From Purpureocillium takamizusanense (taxonomy: Eukaryota > Ascomycota > Sordariomycetes > Hypocreales > Ophiocordycipitaceae), in the NCBI RefSeq assembly GCF_022605165.1, contig NC_063070.1:2418001-2482000 (forward strand): 64,000 bases of DNA, written 5' to 3'. Under the pieces are notes generated by a model that saw only the letters and a program-made list of their open reading frames with translations, did not search any database and was not told the DNA's origin. Shown one piece after another: positions 60,970-64,000 of the stretch (the stretch's first letter is position 1; each line of letters starts with the position of its first letter). The translations under genes and the position numbers were made by a program.

Positions 60970-63900
60970 TTACTTCCTCAGCATCTGCACTGTCCGCTGC
61001 AGCATGTCCCGGGTATCTTGCTCCAGCTGCTCCTCCGGCGGGCTAAGCACCTTCTCAAAGATGCCCATCAGCTGCGGCGTCAGCTGCTGGACAGTCTCGT
61101 CGCCTTGCTCATCTGCGCATTGTCAGCGGGCTGTTTCTCTGTCTGCCATAGTCTTATATTCGACTTACAGAGCTTGTAGATGTTCTGGTAGATAGGCGCG
61201 TTCTCCTCGTAGTCCTCGGTCAGGGGCAAAACGTTGACGATAGCGGGGAGCGCCTCGGCGACGAAGCCCTTGTCGGCGTGCTTCATCATCATGCGAGACA
61301 GGCAGCCGGCGACATTGTCGGTCATGCGCATCTCCTTCTGATCCAGAAGTGGCTCAAGCTTCTCCCACAGCTGCGGGTATAAGGGCAACGTCTTGCTCGT
61401 CTCGTTCGAGTTGAGAATCAGCATACCCATTGCGTACGCGGCGTTGGACTTGGTCAGGGGATCGTGGTCGCCCAGGCGGCGGCCGAGAGCCTGGCCGAGT
61501 GAGTCGGTAAACGGCGAAATGGCCTCGCCGGTGTACTTGACAATCTCAGCAATGGTGCCCACGGCCGTTGATCGGTGCAGGTCTTCGGTGGAGCTGGCCA
61601 GCTTGAGGACGGGCTTCTCGAAGATCTTCCACAGCTCGCCAAAGCTGCCACCGAGGGCCGCAGAGAGTCCGATAACGACATCGAGGGCGGTGTCAATGAC
61701 AAGCCAGTCGTACTCGGACGAGCCGCCATCGACGTCCTGTTCCTCCTCCTCATCACCGAGGTCCTGTTGGCAGGGGTGCGAGCGCGTGACGATGAGGGTG
61801 ACAACCGAAACCAGCTCCTGGAGGAATCCGTCCTTCACAGCGATAATGGCAGGACCGCAAGCCTTGAGAGTGGCGGCCACGTTGCGGTTGATGTCGGTAA
61901 TGACGGATCTGTTTGAGTCAGCCTCATGCCAGAATAAAGGTGTCAAGCATCAATAGGCGAGGGAAAGCAATATCAGGAGTAGATTAGACGCTTTCTCAGC
62001 AACCGCAAAGTGCGTCTGAGTGAGCTGGGTATAACGCAAGGTATTCATCATGTAGTAGATCATAGAGAAATCAGGAGAGTATCAACATACCGTTCGCTGT
62101 CGTTGGTCCAAATCTCCATGGTGGCCTTGTACAGGGCCTCACCAAGCTTGGCGATAGACGGAGGGGGCGTGGGGTTCGGAGGGATGCCAGCTTGCCACTT
62201 GACACCGGCGCTCTCCTCCCACACCTGAAAGACGCGGGCATATGTGCGCCAAAGGGTGGAGATGGCCGTCTTGCGGCAGCCTTCGTATGTGTGCTCCGCG
62301 AAAGGAACAACCTTTTCGATGACCTGGGCGGCATACGTCTCAAGGTTGCTGCTGTTGCAAGAGTTGGAAATCACATCGCCGAGGACATCGAGGGCAATCT
62401 CCTGCTCAAGAGCAATGGCCGTGGTAGCACCCAGATCGTCAAGATCCTCGAGATCATCCCAGTCATCCTCACCTCCGGTAGCGATGGTAAGGTCATCTTC
62501 GGTCTCGGGAGCCTTGACGCGAACTCGCTTGCCACCAACGACGACGGCCCCATCTCCCAGCTGGCTGGGATCAATGCCGGGCAGGTCAATCTCCTCCTCC
62601 TCGAGCTCAAGGGACGCGAAGATACCCTTGAAGACGCCGGCCAGGAAATGGTCAAATTGCTCGCGGTAGACTTTTGAAAGGTTTGACCACAGGATGAAGC
62701 TAGTCTCCTTGAGTCTGGGGTTGTCGAGGCCAAGAGCCTCCTCGCTCGCCTTCATCAAGTCCATGACGTAGGGCTGGAAGGACTCAGGGCCGACAGCCAG
62801 GGCAATGCGACCCAAGCTGTCGCACGTGGAGCTCCTCAGATCCATGGCTTCGTCGTTGTCTTTGATCATGACAAATTTGCCGAGGGCCTTCATCACGCCC
62901 TCGAAATAGGGCTCGAAGGACTTCTCCATGGAGGAAGCGATGGCGCCTATAGCGGAGGCGGCAGCTGCCTTGACACCATAGTCCTCATGATCGAGAAGCT
63001 TGACCATGGGGCCAATCAGGTTGGGGCCGTAGGACGCCATAATCTTGGTGTCGATGCCGTCACCGAAAGTGTCAAGAGCACCGCAAGCGCAACGGATGAT
63101 AGCGGTGTTCTTCTTGTCCGCAGGGCCCTGGGAGGCAGCCTCAAGGTTCTTGAGGACGGCCGAGATGATTTGCTCGTGATGGGACACCATCTCATCAGCC
63201 ATCTCCTCAGCGAGATGGATCACACCGACCAACGCGGCGTGCCTGACCTGACCATTGGAGTCGCACAGAAGGTTGATAATAGTGGGCAACAGAGGCTGCA
63301 GCTGCGTGGAAATGAAATCGGGAGCGCCCTCAGCGGCGTTGCCAAGAGCCAGCATGGCAGCCATGCGGAAGCCAGGGTCCTCGTTGGTGGCAAACGAGGG
63401 GAACTGCTCCAGGAGGGGAACAATGACCTGACGAGGGGGCAACTCGTTGGCCAGCGTGTCGATGAGACTAATGGCCGTGCGAGCCGGAGTCATGTCCTCG
63501 TCATCGTCGTCGGTGTCCAGCGCCGTCACGATGTGCATAGCCTTGACCATGAGCTCAGCGCCCATGTCGCGCATAGCCTGGATCTTCATGCGGCGATAGC
63601 GGACACACTGGATAAGGAAGCCCAGAGCCTGTGTGCGGGCGTCGTCCTCGGCGTTGTTGTTGGAAGCGAGTCCAATCATGAATTGCAGCAGGTCGCGGAG
63701 GTGGACGGCGAGGATGGAAGAGTCGTACGCCAGGAAGGAGTGGAAAACCTCGAAGACGACCTTGTAGCTCTCCTCATCGCCGGCCTCGACGGTAGCCTTG
63801 AGAATATTGACCATGTGGGGGAGGAAGCTCTGCATGGCCTGCAGCGCCTGCGGGTCCTCCTCCGGCTCGACGATCATGAGGATAGCGCCAATAGCCTGGA

Positions 63901-64000
63901 CGATGTTAATGCGGACCTCCTTGCTGTCCGGGTCCTCGATGCGGGACTGGAAGAGCTGGAGAAGCTGGTGAGTATGGTCGCTGAAGTGCGTAGGGTCGTC
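60970..64000 (-). CDS. Importin beta-family karyopherin (KAP123/importin-4 type), 5' end outside the window
   Basis: Partial gene with three visible exons: (>64000)-62091, 61908-61169 and 61112-60970. They encode 930 residues in one continuous frame, with introns of 182 nt (phase 2, donor GTATGT) and 56 nt (phase 1, donor GTAAGT). The joins read NDSERSVITDI and IYKLYEQGDE. The protein consists of tandem HEAT repeats (for example ALGNAAEGAPDFI, AALVGVIHLAEEMADE, AAAASAIGAIASSMEKSF) with an acidic loop (GGEDDWDDLEDLDDLG). This matches yeast Kap123 and human importin-4, which import ribosomal proteins and histones H3/H4 through nuclear pores using RanGTP. Family length is about 1100 aa, so roughly 150-170 N-terminal residues, including the Ran-binding repeats, lie beyond the right edge. 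The C-terminal exon (ending QRTVQMLRK) is small and easily missed. Confidence 0.9.

Overview
The window is nuclear DNA from a filamentous ascomycete. Protein genes carry short introns (about 50-210 nt) with GT...AG ends and CTAAC/CTGAC-like branch sites. Coding DNA is GC-rich, and the gene content (fungalysin, GPI16, DUG2, TAPT1/EMP65, a PIR cell-wall protein, a Cdc4 orthologue) is typical of Pezizomycotina. Gene structure and intergenic style point to Sordariomycetes, probably Hypocreales; that placement is an inference and no species is claimed. I see no rRNA, CRISPR, operon or intact transposon. All splice junctions given were derived by hand from reading frame, intron phase and splice consensus.

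Layout. 1.8-8 kb: an amidohydrolase and a CDC4-type F-box/WD40 gene, both minus strand. 8-11.5 kb: no supported gene. 11.5-16.5 kb: a fungal-specific 'modin'-like membrane protein and an acyl-CoA-thioesterase-like protein, both minus. 19.3-24.3 kb: a Dal5/TNA1-type MFS permease facing the glutathione-degradosome gene DUG2. 25.8-28.9 kb: a LacZ-sized GH2 beta-galactosidase. 30.4-35.4 kb: two divergently transcribed DXD-type (GT32-like) glycosyltransferases, then a nucleoside 2-deoxyribosyltransferase-like gene; a small tRNA-like inverted-repeat element lies between the glycosyltransferases. 36-41.5 kb: an RGG-box protein, the U1 snRNP gene LUC7, and GPI16 diverging from LUC7. 41.8-43.9 kb: a secreted fungalysin. 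43.9-51 kb: about 7 kb with no convincing gene. 51-60.2 kb: a PIR-repeat GPI cell-wall protein, a U1-type zinc-finger (WBP4-like) splicing protein, a dienelactone hydrolase and a TAPT1/EMP65 membrane protein. 61-64 kb: the 3' part of a KAP123-like importin that runs off the right edge.

Most genes are core functions: ubiquitin ligase, splicing, GPI anchoring, nuclear import, ER quality control and glutathione turnover. Accessory genes (beta-galactosidase, fungalysin, glycosyltransferases, wall protein) lie between them. The most notable observation is LUC7: an in-frame TAG interrupts a frame that otherwise continues through another 63 codons, an in-phase intron and an RGG/Tyr-rich tail. This could be a nonsense allele, stop-codon readthrough, unrecognised splicing or an assembly error. 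Other points of interest are the DLH variant of the DXD motif in one glycosyltransferase, the tRNA-like element, the PIR-plus-GPI wall protein and a recurrent intergenic TACTTCGTA palindrome.
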